From Myxococcales bacterium (GTDB lineage: Bacteria > Myxococcota_A > UBA796 > GCA-2862545): 32,903 nt of DNA. Made by a program: the position numbers and the translations under genes. A model generated the notes under the pieces. That model saw only the letters and a list, made by a program, of their open reading frames with translations. It had not been told where the DNA came from and searched no databases. The stretch spans positions 1 through 32,903 of the forward strand of contig JAHQVJ010000210.1 in assembly GCA_019634415.1 (NCBI GenBank), read 5' to 3'. This document shows positions 8,353 through 15,990 of the stretch, piece after piece. Numbering within the stretch: position 1 is the stretch's first letter; each line of letters begins with the position of its first letter.

Positions 8353-8873
8353 GCGCCCCCCCCAAGCAACGACAACCAGGGAGCACAGCTGCACGCCCCG
8401 TCCGCCGACAGCTGCCCGCACAGCCAGGTCAGCTCGGCTTCACCAGGCAACACATCCACGTCTGCAGCGAACGGATCGCCGGAGCCCAACACCACGAGGG
8501 ACTCGGCCACCTCTTCGCCGGTGCGATCGAAGTAGAAGAGCCGACCGGGATCGATGTCGGTACACCCCTCGTCGTCGCACCACTCCACCGCTCGGATCGT
8601 GTTGTCCAGAGTGAAGTGCAGCGAGGCCTCGGGGCAGTTCGCCTCTCGATCCGCCAGCGTGATCTCCAAGATGATCGCAGCATCCACCCGGTCGACCAAG
8701 AAGCGCGGCTCGGCACGCGGCTCCTCGGAGGTGGACTCCTCCTCCTCGGGCGGAGCCGAGCCAGAGGGATCGGACCACGTGATCAACGTCTCGTCGCAGG
8801 TGCCCCCCTGCTCCGGCGGATCTCTCCGCACCGAAGCGGCACACCCGGCCATCAGGGCCGCGGAAACAATCAC
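8349..8873 (-). CDS. Small lipoprotein, first gene of the DUF1501-cytochrome operon
   Basis: The protein is 174 residues, starting with GTG (MIVSAALMAGCAAS) behind GGAGG four bases upstream. The lipobox is MAGC. An acidic linker (PPEEEESTSEEP) leads to a compact domain with paired cysteines (NCPEAS, EWCDDEGCTDID, WLCGQ, GACSCAP). No family is recognised. The stop overlaps the start of the DUF1501 gene by four bases, so it is translationally coupled and likely acts with the two downstream products, perhaps as their membrane-anchored partner. That role is inferred only from position. Confidence 0.75.
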   Translation of the reverse strand: MIVSAALMAGCAASVRRDPPEQGGTCDETLITWSDPSGSAPPEEEESTSEEPRAEPRFLVDRVDAAIILEITLADREANCPEASLHFTLDNTIRAVEWCDDEGCTDIDPGRLFYFDRTGEEVAESLVVLGSGDPFAADVDVLPGEAELTWLCGQLSADGACSCAPWLSLLGGGA

Positions 8874-8962
8874 GGAACCTCCACTTCCGAGGGCGACCAG
8901 GTGGCCTGCATCGACCTCGCCATCAGCCTAGGCGGCGTTCGTTCCCGTGAGGTTCCCAGGGC

Positions 8963-11914
8963 GTGTCAGGATGTTTCGACGAGGGCAGACTACATGGAGG
9001 CATGGCAGAGCCCGACAGTGTCATCACACTGGAGGCTGGTCAGGTGGACCTGCAGCTCGCATGCTTGAGGGGCGCCTCCGGCCCAGTGCCCCTCACCGCA
9101 CGAGAGTGCAGGTTGCTCGAATACTTATCTGAACGCCCAGGCGAGGTCGTGGATCGAGAGATCCTTCATCGGGAGGTCTGGGGGCAGTCCGAGCAGGTGG
9201 TCAGCCGGGCAGTGGACTCCACCATGTCGCGCCTTCGCTCCAAGGTGGAGCTGGACTCGCGGAGGCCCCGCCACCTGATCACGGTGCACGGCGAAGGCTA
9301 CCGCTTCGTGCCGCTGCAGCGGGTCACGGGCGTGAAGCCCGACCCCGTGCCGGGCCCCGTACACGCTGGTGACCTCGTGCTGGATCTGGCCGCCGCCACG
9401 ATCACGAACAGCGATGGGATCGAGCGCCTGACCGCGGTGGAGTGCAGGCTGTTGGAGTTCCTGCTGGCACGACCAGGGACCCTGGTGGATCGGCCCACGC
9501 TCCTGCGTCGCTGCTGGGACGGCGAGGGAAGCCCCCGCGCGCTACACAATGCGCTGCATCGCCTGCGGGCCAAGCTCGGAGGTGATCAGCTGCAGAGCGT
9601 GCGGGGCCGCGGGGTGCGCCTCGTGCTCGAGCTAAACCCCCAGACCAACCTGACCGAGCCCGTCCATCCCCTGCTGGGTCGACAGACGGAGCTGGCTCGC
9701 CTCGACGAGCTGTGTCGAGAGTGCACGCTGGTGACGCTGCTTGGCACAGCGGGCGTGGGGAAGACACGCCTCGCCACGCAGCTCGCCTGGCAGCAGCGCA
9801 GCCAATGGCCGGGCGGCGTATGGTTCGTGCCGGTGGCCCCTGCCCACGACGTGCTGGGCATGTGCCGTCAGGTCGCCGCCACGCTCCAGGTGCCCCTGCG
9901 AGACTCCGACCCCGTCGCGGCGCTGACGCGAGTGCTCACCGGGCGAGGCCCCCTGCTGTTGGTGCTCGACAACCTGGAACAGCTCGGCGAACAGGCGGGC
10001 GACGCGGTGGAGCAGTGGACGTCCACCGGCTCCGGAGCGACCTGCCTGGTGACGAGCCGTGAGCCGCTTCGACTCGATCACGAGCATCGCCTCACCCTGC
10101 GTCCCCTCCCCCAGGCCGACGCCGAGGCCCTGTTCGTGACCCGCGCGCAGCAACTGCAGGCCACGCAGGGCAGCCACGACCCCGCGGCGGTCACGGCGCT
10201 GGTGCACGGCCTGGACTGCCTTCCCTTGGCGATCGAGCTCGCTGCGGCGCGCACGTCGGTGCTCTCGGTGGGCCAGATCCTGGAGCACCTCGACGCTCGC
10301 TTCGAGCTGCTCCGGGGTCACGGATCCCGACCCGCGCTGGAGTCCTCGCTCGCCTCCTCCTGGGAGCTACTGACACCACCCGAGCAGCGAGCGTGGGCCC
10401 AGCTGTCGGTGTTCGAGAGCTCCTTCGACGTGGAGGCGGCCGCCGCAGTGGTGGACGACCCGAATCCACTGTCGACGCTGGACCTGCTGCAGTCCTTCGT
10501 CGAGAAGCACCTGATCACGGTGTCGCCCGGACCGAGCGAGGTGACCTACTCGATGCTCCAGTCGCTCCAGGCCTTCGGAGGGGCCCGACTGACAGAGCTG
10601 GGGGAAGAAGCCAGGGCACACAGACGACACGTCCTGTGGCATGCACAGCTCGGCTCCGACGAAGTGCTGGACAACTTGTACGGCCCGCAGTCGGACGCAT
10701 GGTTCGCGAAAGCGCGGCGGGCCTATCCCGATCTGGTCGCGGCGGTCCGTAGAGGCCAGGAGCTCGGACTCCCCGACCCCGCCGCCCGATGCGCCGTGGT
10801 CGCGATCCTCGCCCGCAACAACACGGGAGTGCAGCAAGAGCTCGCAGCCTTGGGGGAGCAGGCAGACGTGAGCGGGCTGCGCGACGGGACCTCGGCGTGG
10901 CTGTGGGTGGCGCGAGCGCGATGCCTGAAAGACACGGGGTATCGCGCCGAAGCGACCACCTTCGCGAAGAAGGCGCTGGCAGCCGCCGCCTCCCCAGCAT
11001 GCGCCATCTTCGCAGCCGTGGTCCATTCGAACTGCGGCCTCGCCATGGACTCCACTGCAGCGATTGCAGTCGGGCGACGTGCGGTGCAGATGGCCCGCGA
11101 TCAGGGTCATGCAGGGTGGATCGCCTGGGCCTTGGGACGCCTGGGCTCGGCCCTGTACTACTCGGGCGATGCCGAGCAGGCCGAGAGCGCCTGGGAGGAG
11201 GCCGCGCAGCTGTTTCGTTCAGTCGGCGACGAGAAGCGCGCGCTGGGTATGCTCGGACACCAAGCCAACCTCCTGCTGTCGCTGGGAGCGAACGCCGCCG
11301 CTCAGGCGGCCTACGAGGAGGCGCTCGAGAACATCCAGGAGCCCAACAGGCAGATCGATCGCGCAACACTCATGGGCAACCTGGCCAACCTCCACGCCGG
11401 CGAAGGACGCCTTCGCGAGGCCCGTGCACTGTATCGCTCCGCCATTCGGCTCCAGCGGCAGGCGGGACAAGACGATGCGGCAGGCATCACCTACACCAAC
11501 TGGGCGTATGCACTGGCGCTGCACGACGAGGACGCTGAGGCCAGGCGCATGCTGCAGTACGCCCTAGGGCTACTCGATCCGTCCAACAGGATGGCACGGG
11601 GCCACACCCTGACGACCCTTGCTGATCTCGAGCGCAAGGCGGGCGCTCTGGGACGGTCCCGCCAGCACCTCGCGGAGGCCAGGCGCCTACTCGGGGACAA
11701 GTCGTTCGCCTTCGCGCGGATCTTCACGTTGTGCGCATCGAGCCAGCTCGCCACGGCCGAAGGCGACCACGAGGCAGCCCAACGATGGCTGGAAGACGCC
11801 GAGGCGCTGGCCGAGCAGTGCGGCGTGGAACCCGAGTCCGCCTCTCAGGCCCGCATCGACACCGCTCGTCGCGCCCTGCGCGCCGTCGAGGACGGCCTTC
11901 AGACCACGCCGTAG
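8963..11914 (+). CDS. Transcriptional regulator: two winged-helix domains, P-loop ATPase, TPR repeats
   Basis: The frame gives 983 residues from a GTG at 8963; an in-frame ATG at 9002 (codon 14) is an alternative but has GGAGG only one base away. The first OmpR/PhoB-type winged helix is at about 22-118 (LTARECRLLEYLSERPGEVV, DSTMSRLRSKVE, ITVHGEGYRF). A second, more divergent one lies at about 136-224 (LTAVECRLLEFLLARPGTLV, LHNALHRLRAKLG, SVRGRGVRLV). Then comes an NB-ARC/AAA-like ATPase with Walker A GTAGVGKT (261-268), Walker B LLLVLDN (331-337), TSREPLRL and GLDCLPLAIELAAARTS. TPR-like helical repeats fill about 620-975. Proteins of this type are signal-gated DNA-binding ATPases. It is divergent from the lipoprotein-DUF1501-cytochrome operon with 89 bp between and is a candidate regulator of it. 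Confidence 0.9.
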   Translation: MSGCFDEGRLHGGMAEPDSVITLEAGQVDLQLACLRGASGPVPLTARECRLLEYLSERPGEVVDREILHREVWGQSEQVVSRAVDSTMSRLRSKVELDSRRPRHLITVHGEGYRFVPLQRVTGVKPDPVPGPVHAGDLVLDLAAATITNSDGIERLTAVECRLLEFLLARPGTLVDRPTLLRRCWDGEGSPRALHNALHRLRAKLGGDQLQSVRGRGVRLVLELNPQTNLTEPVHPLLGRQTELARLDELCRECTLVTLLGTAGVGKTRLATQLAWQQRSQWPGGVWFVPVAPAHDVLGMCRQVAATLQVPLRDSDPVAALTRVLTGRGPLLLVLDNLEQLGEQAGDAVEQWTSTGSGATCLVTSREPLRLDHEHRLTLRPLPQADAEALFVTRAQQLQATQGSHDPAAVTALVHGLDCLPLAIELAAARTSVLSVGQILEHLDARFELLRGHGSRPALESSLASSWELLTPPEQRAWAQLSVFESSFDVEAAAAVVDDPNPLSTLDLLQSFVEKHLITVSPGPSEVTYSMLQSLQAFGGARLTELGEEARAHRRHVLWHAQLGSDEVLDNLYGPQSDAWFAKARRAYPDLVAAVRRGQELGLPDPAARCAVVAILARNNTGVQQELAALGEQADVSGLRDGTSAWLWVARARCLKDTGYRAEATTFAKKALAAAASPACAIFAAVVHSNCGLAMDSTAAIAVGRRAVQMARDQGHAGWIAWALGRLGSALYYSGDAEQAESAWEEAAQLFRSVGDEKRALGMLGHQANLLLSLGANAAAQAAYEEALENIQEPNRQIDRATLMGNLANLHAGEGRLREARALYRSAIRLQRQAGQDDAAGITYTNWAYALALHDEDAEARRMLQYALGLLDPSNRMARGHTLTTLADLERKAGALGRSRQHLAEARRLLGDKSFAFARIFTLCASSQLATAEGDHEAAQRWLEDAEALAEQCGVEPESASQARIDTARRALRAVEDGLQTTP

Positions 11915-11977
11915 CTCGCCAGGTGTCCTGAACGCAGCGTCGGGTACAGTGCCCTCTGTGCCAAAGGGGAGCGCCGC

Positions 11978-13777
11978 ATGCACACCGTGTGGATCCAAGG
12001 GCTCGTCCTCGCCACCGGATGCCTCGGTGGGTCCGAGCTCGAGCGTTGCGACGGCCTCGACAACGACGGCAACGGCGTGGTCGACGACATCGCTGCAGGG
12101 CCCGACACCTGGTTCGCCGACCTGGACGGCGACGGATTCGGAGATGTAGGCGCGCCACGATGCCCCGAAGCCACCGACGCGGTGACCAACGACGAAGACT
12201 GCGACGACGCCTCCGTGGCGGTCCGTCCCGGACGATCGGAGATCTGCGCCCCAGGACCCGCGCGAGACGACGACTGTGACCCCCTGACGGCAGATCCCGT
12301 CGCGAGCGTGGGAGACCTGCCGTTCGACGGGCTGGCCGATGCCCTCGCGGCGGACGTGCCCGGAGAGCGGGTGGTGGTGGTGTGCGACGGCAACGAGCTG
12401 GTGGCGCCGGCCCTGTCGGTGGCGGGTACCGTCACGGTGCGGTCGGCGAGTGGGGATCCCGCCGCGGTGACCCTGACGAGCGATGGGGGCGCGTTGTTCG
12501 AGCTCACCAACGGCCGCTCCGATCTCACCCTGCAGGGCGTGTCCGTGCAGGGAGGAGTGGGCGAGATCGGGGGCGCTGTGACCGGGGGCCGCCTCGACGG
12601 AGCGGACGTCACGTTGTGGGGCGCGGTCACCCTGCGGGCGGTGCGGGCCTCCGACCACCAAGCGACACACGGCGGAGTCGTGGCTGCCGAGCGTGTGACC
12701 GTGGCCGACAGCGAGCTCGTCGGTAACCACGCGACCGAAACGGGAGGCGCCATCCACGCCCGCGATGTGGCGCTGACGGGGTCGGTGCTGGAGGATGGAA
12801 GCGCCCGCGCCGGCGGCGCGGTGTGGGCAGCAGGCAGCGTCGTCAGCACGGCGACTCGGTTCGAGGGCAACGTGGCCACGGAGCGCGGGGGCGCGGTCCT
12901 GGCGAATACCACGAGCTCGTTCGCTGACGCGACGTTTCGAAACAACCACGCTGCCCGAGGCGGCGCCCTGGCGTTGGTCAACCCGGCGATGCTCCCAGAC
13001 CAGCAGCTGATGCTGAACGACAGCACCGTCGAAGGCAACACCGCCGACGAGTGGGGCGGCGCACTGCTGCTGGATGCGCTGGTCCTCGTCGACGCCACGG
13101 GGACCGTGCTGTCGTCCAACGTGGCCCGGACCGGCGGCGGTGGCGGCGGCTGGGGAGGTGCGGTCAACCTCACCGTGGTTCCCGCCGTGGGGGACCTGAC
13201 CTGGCTGGGGGGCACCTTCCGCGACAACGCCGCGGGTGCCTCCGGGGGCGGACTCCTCGCCAGCTGCGACGGAGAGGCCAACATGCGGCTGACGGCGCTC
13301 ACCCTCGTCGACAACGAGGCGGCGGACGGAGCGGGGCTCTACGTCAACACCGCCTGTACGGCGTCCATCGCGGACGCGACGCTGTCGGGCAACGTTGCCA
13401 GCGGAGCGGGGGGCGGCCTGTTCCTCGGATCGGGCGCGCAGGTGGACATGGTCGACAGCTCCCTCACGGGCCACCGTGCCGAGCTCGCGGCAGCGGCGTT
13501 CCTGGCGGGGAGCACCCACCTTTCGCTGCTGGACTCCGAGGTGCTGCGCAACGACGCATCGGACGAAGACTCGGGGGCGATCCACCTCGTGGACCTCCCC
13601 ATCGTCTCGCCCTCGCTGCAGGTGTCGAACACGGACTTCGGCGAGAAGGGCCCCGACGACAACGGATGGTTCGACGTGGTCATGGGCGCCCTCGATCCCG
13701 ACGCCGTCGGCTACCGGTGGGAGCACGGAGCAGGAGACGACGCGAGCTTCCTCTGTGACCTCGAGGGCTGCCGCTGA
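11978..13777 (+). CDS. Beta-helix lipoprotein with MopE-like Asp/Cys motif
   Basis: The protein is 599 residues, starting MHTVWIQGLVLATGCLGG (lipobox ATGC). GGGAG lies about six bases before the ATG. The N-terminal part has MopE-like putative metal-binding motifs: CDGLDNDGNGVVDD, WFADLDGDGFGD, NDEDCDDA and DDDCDP. The rest is a run of short beta-strand repeats of the right-handed parallel beta-helix (pectin-lyase-like/polymorphic outer membrane protein) kind, with many GGAI/GGAV/GGAL turns and N-x-A segments (ETGGAIHA, ERGGAVLAN, ARGGALALV, EWGGALLLD). It likely sits on the cell surface, with a structural or adhesive role. It ends nine bases before the convergent asnB; no strong terminator is seen there, only a weak AGCCG/CGGCT pair. 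Confidence 0.88.
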   Translation: MHTVWIQGLVLATGCLGGSELERCDGLDNDGNGVVDDIAAGPDTWFADLDGDGFGDVGAPRCPEATDAVTNDEDCDDASVAVRPGRSEICAPGPARDDDCDPLTADPVASVGDLPFDGLADALAADVPGERVVVVCDGNELVAPALSVAGTVTVRSASGDPAAVTLTSDGGALFELTNGRSDLTLQGVSVQGGVGEIGGAVTGGRLDGADVTLWGAVTLRAVRASDHQATHGGVVAAERVTVADSELVGNHATETGGAIHARDVALTGSVLEDGSARAGGAVWAAGSVVSTATRFEGNVATERGGAVLANTTSSFADATFRNNHAARGGALALVNPAMLPDQQLMLNDSTVEGNTADEWGGALLLDALVLVDATGTVLSSNVARTGGGGGGWGGAVNLTVVPAVGDLTWLGGTFRDNAAGASGGGLLASCDGEANMRLTALTLVDNEAADGAGLYVNTACTASIADATLSGNVASGAGGGLFLGSGAQVDMVDSSLTGHRAELAAAAFLAGSTHLSLLDSEVLRNDASDEDSGAIHLVDLPIVSPSLQVSNTDFGEKGPDDNGWFDVVMGALDPDAVGYRWEHGAGDDASFLCDLEGCR

Positions 13778-13786
13778 GCCGCTGGG

Positions 13787-15469
13787 TCACGGCTTCTCGG
13801 GATCCGACTCGTACGCGTCGTCGTGCACCGCCAGCACGGCCCGGCCACTGGGATCGGCGTTCGCGGCGAAGCTGGCATCCCACTGCAGCGCCCGAGGCGT
13901 GCTGCAGGCGATGCTGTCCTGGTTGGGCACGGTGGCGGCGGCCGCAGGCACCGGGAAGTGGGCCTCGAACATCTCCCGATACAGGTACGCCTCCTTGGTC
14001 TGGGGCGTGCCGATCACGAAGCGGTGGCCTGCCTCGCGCAGCTGCGCGTCGCTCACCCGCTGCTCGGCCAGCTCCTTCAGCGCGTCGATCCAGCCGTAGC
14101 CCACACCATCGCTGAACTGCTCCTTCTGGCGCCACAGCACCTCGTCGGGGATCCAGCCCTCGAAGGCGCGCCGCAGCAGCTCCTTCTCGATGCCGCGCTG
14201 CCCCACCATGCGATGCCGCGCGGGGATCTGCATGGCGTGGTCCACGAAGGCGCTGTCGAGGAACGGCACCCGGGCCTCCACACCCCAGGCGGCCATGGCC
14301 TTGTTGGCGCGGTTGCAGTCGTACAGGTGCAGCTGCGACAGCTTGTCCACCGTCTCCTCGTGGAAGGAGCGTGGATCGGGCGCCTTGTGGAAGTACAGGT
14401 AGCCCCCGAACAGCTCGTCGCTCCCCTCCCCCGAGAGCACCATCTTGATGCCCATGGCCCGGATCCGTCGCGCCATCAGGTACATGGGCGTGCCGGCCCG
14501 GATGGTGGTGACGTCGTAGGTCTCGAGGTGGTACACGACGTCGGACAGGGCGTCCAGCCCCTCCTGGATGGTGTAGGTGAAGCCGTGGTGAACGGTGCCC
14601 AGGGCATCCGCCACCACCTGCGCGGCCGCCAGATCGGGGGAGTCGTCGAGCCCGATGCTGAAGCTGTGCAGCCGCGGGTACCAGGCCTCCTCGGCGTCGG
14701 AGGCCTCCACGCGCTGGCGGGCGTAGCGGGCCGCGACGGCGCTCACCACGGAGCTGTCGAGCCCGCCCGACAGCAGCACCCCGTAGGGCACGTCCGACAT
14801 GAGGTGCCGCCGCACGCTCGCACAGAGCGCCTCGCGCAGAGCGTCGGGATCGGCAGGCGCGTCGGGTACCTGGTCGAACTGCCGCCACGCACGCTCGTGC
14901 CACCGCCGGGGAGCCTCGTCGGCCTGGGTCTGCAGGTGGCCGGGCGGAAAGGCCTGGATGGCGTCGCAGCGGCCCACCAGCGCCTTGAGCTCGGAGCTCA
15001 CCACCAGCGTGCCACGCTCGTCGCGGCCCACGTACAGGGGAATGATCCCCGCGGCATCTCGCGCGATGAGCCAGTCGCCCGTCTGCGTGTCGACGAGCAC
15101 GAAGGCGAACATGCCCAGCAGCTGGTCGAGGAAGGCTTCTCCGTGGCGCGCGTACAGGGGAAGCAGCACCTCGCAGTCGCTGCCGGTGAGAAAGCGCCAC
15201 TCGCTGTGCTCGGCACGCAGCGACCGGTGGTTGTAGATCTCCCCGTTCACGGCCAGCACGTAGCGGCCATCGGGGCTCTTCAGGGGCTGCTCGCCGCTGG
15301 TGGGGTCCACGATGGCGAGTCGCTCGTGGGCGATGGCCACCCGGCCGTCGCTGTGGGCTCCCGACCAGTCCGGACCCCGGTGCCGCATGGTGCGGGCCCC
15401 CGCAAGGGCGAGGCCGCGCGCGTCGTCGGCGTCACGCCCGTGGTCCAACATCGCAAAGATGGCACACAT
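13787..15469 (-). CDS. asnB: Asparagine synthetase B, glutamine-hydrolysing
   Basis: The protein is 560 residues, close to the usual ~554 of AsnB. It makes asparagine from aspartate, glutamine and ATP in the cytoplasm. The start at MCAIFAML is fixed by the required catalytic Cys2 (exposed after Met removal) and by AGGAGGTG seven bases upstream; a longer frame to 15574 is spurious. The N-terminal class-II amidotransferase domain shows RHRGPDWSG, ANGEIYNH and TGSDCEV. The synthetase domain shows the PP-loop LLSGGLDSSVVSAV near residue 230 and LSGEGSDELFGGY. The C-terminus (IACSTPRALQWDASF, DPSGRA) matches AsnB. It is divergent from the TerB-like gene with a dyad between them, and convergent with the beta-helix lipoprotein gene. 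Confidence 0.97.
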   Translation of the reverse strand: MCAIFAMLDHGRDADDARGLALAGARTMRHRGPDWSGAHSDGRVAIAHERLAIVDPTSGEQPLKSPDGRYVLAVNGEIYNHRSLRAEHSEWRFLTGSDCEVLLPLYARHGEAFLDQLLGMFAFVLVDTQTGDWLIARDAAGIIPLYVGRDERGTLVVSSELKALVGRCDAIQAFPPGHLQTQADEAPRRWHERAWRQFDQVPDAPADPDALREALCASVRRHLMSDVPYGVLLSGGLDSSVVSAVAARYARQRVEASDAEEAWYPRLHSFSIGLDDSPDLAAAQVVADALGTVHHGFTYTIQEGLDALSDVVYHLETYDVTTIRAGTPMYLMARRIRAMGIKMVLSGEGSDELFGGYLYFHKAPDPRSFHEETVDKLSQLHLYDCNRANKAMAAWGVEARVPFLDSAFVDHAMQIPARHRMVGQRGIEKELLRRAFEGWIPDEVLWRQKEQFSDGVGYGWIDALKELAEQRVSDAQLREAGHRFVIGTPQTKEAYLYREMFEAHFPVPAAAATVPNQDSIACSTPRALQWDASFAANADPSGRAVLAVHDDAYESDPEKP

Positions 15470-15513
15470 GGGGCACCTCCTGATCGACAACGGCGAGTGT
15501 GCTGCATTCTTTA

Positions 15514-15542
15514 GAACCGGCTGTACGGTACGCTGCCGGTTC
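15514..15542. promoter_or_regulatory. Dyad in the asnB / TerB-like divergent intergenic region
   Basis: GAACCGGC (15514-15521) and GCCGGTTC (15535-15542) form a perfect 8-bp inverted repeat. Nested inside is GTAC-G-GTAC (15523-15531). The site lies in the 88-bp gap between two divergent starts (15469 and 15558), 45 bases from asnB and 16 from the TerB-like ATG. It could be an operator for one or both genes or an RNA hairpin in a leader. No regulator can be named. Confidence 0.5.
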
Positions 15543-15557
15543 GGAGGGCCCCCGTCC

Positions 15558-15980
15558 ATGCAATCGAACCTCAACGAGCTCCAGCTGGCCTTCGCTTACG
15601 GCCACATGCTCGACGTGATCGGCTCCGACACCGTGGTGGATCCGTCCGAGCTGTCGTTCCTGCGCGGCACCTTCCCCGACGAGCTGCTGCGCACCTGTGG
15701 CTTCCTGGATCCGGAGGGCCGCTTCACCCAGCGCTTCGTGCAGGCCCGGGAGGAAGCGGGTCGGAGCCTGCCCTCCCGGCTCACCCAGGGACAGAAGCTC
15801 GCGCTGGTGGAGCTCCTCGTGGGGGCGGCCGCTTCCGATGGTGTGCTGGCGGCCGAGGAGGCCGACGCGCTGCACGCCGCAGCGAGGAGCCTGGGTCTGG
15901 GCGACGAGGCGTGGCAGTCCCACTTCGATCAGCTCGTCGCCTCGGGCCGCGTGCGACGAGACGAGACGGGAATCGACTGA
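15558..15980 (+). CDS. TerB-like domain protein
   Basis: The protein is 140 residues, starting MQSNLNELQLAFAYGHMLDV, with GGAGGG about nine bases upstream. Its all-helical pattern, with acidic positions in two similar halves (VIGSDTVVDPSELSFLRGTF and GAAASDGVLAAEEADALHAA), fits the TerB/co-chaperone-DjlA N-terminal fold. TerB-like domains occur in tellurite-resistance loci but also widely as generic stress or surface modules. No other ter gene is nearby, so tellurite resistance should not be assumed. It is divergent from asnB and convergent with the FHA gene ten bases away. The fold is fairly sure, the role unknown. Confidence 0.8.
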   Translation: MQSNLNELQLAFAYGHMLDVIGSDTVVDPSELSFLRGTFPDELLRTCGFLDPEGRFTQRFVQAREEAGRSLPSRLTQGQKLALVELLVGAAASDGVLAAEEADALHAAARSLGLGDEAWQSHFDQLVASGRVRRDETGID

Positions 15981-15990
15981 CGGACAGCCC

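Noticed and set aside
15558..15980. Tellurite-resistance locus
   Set aside because: Only a lone TerB-like domain is present, without other ter genes; this domain is widespread outside tellurite resistance.
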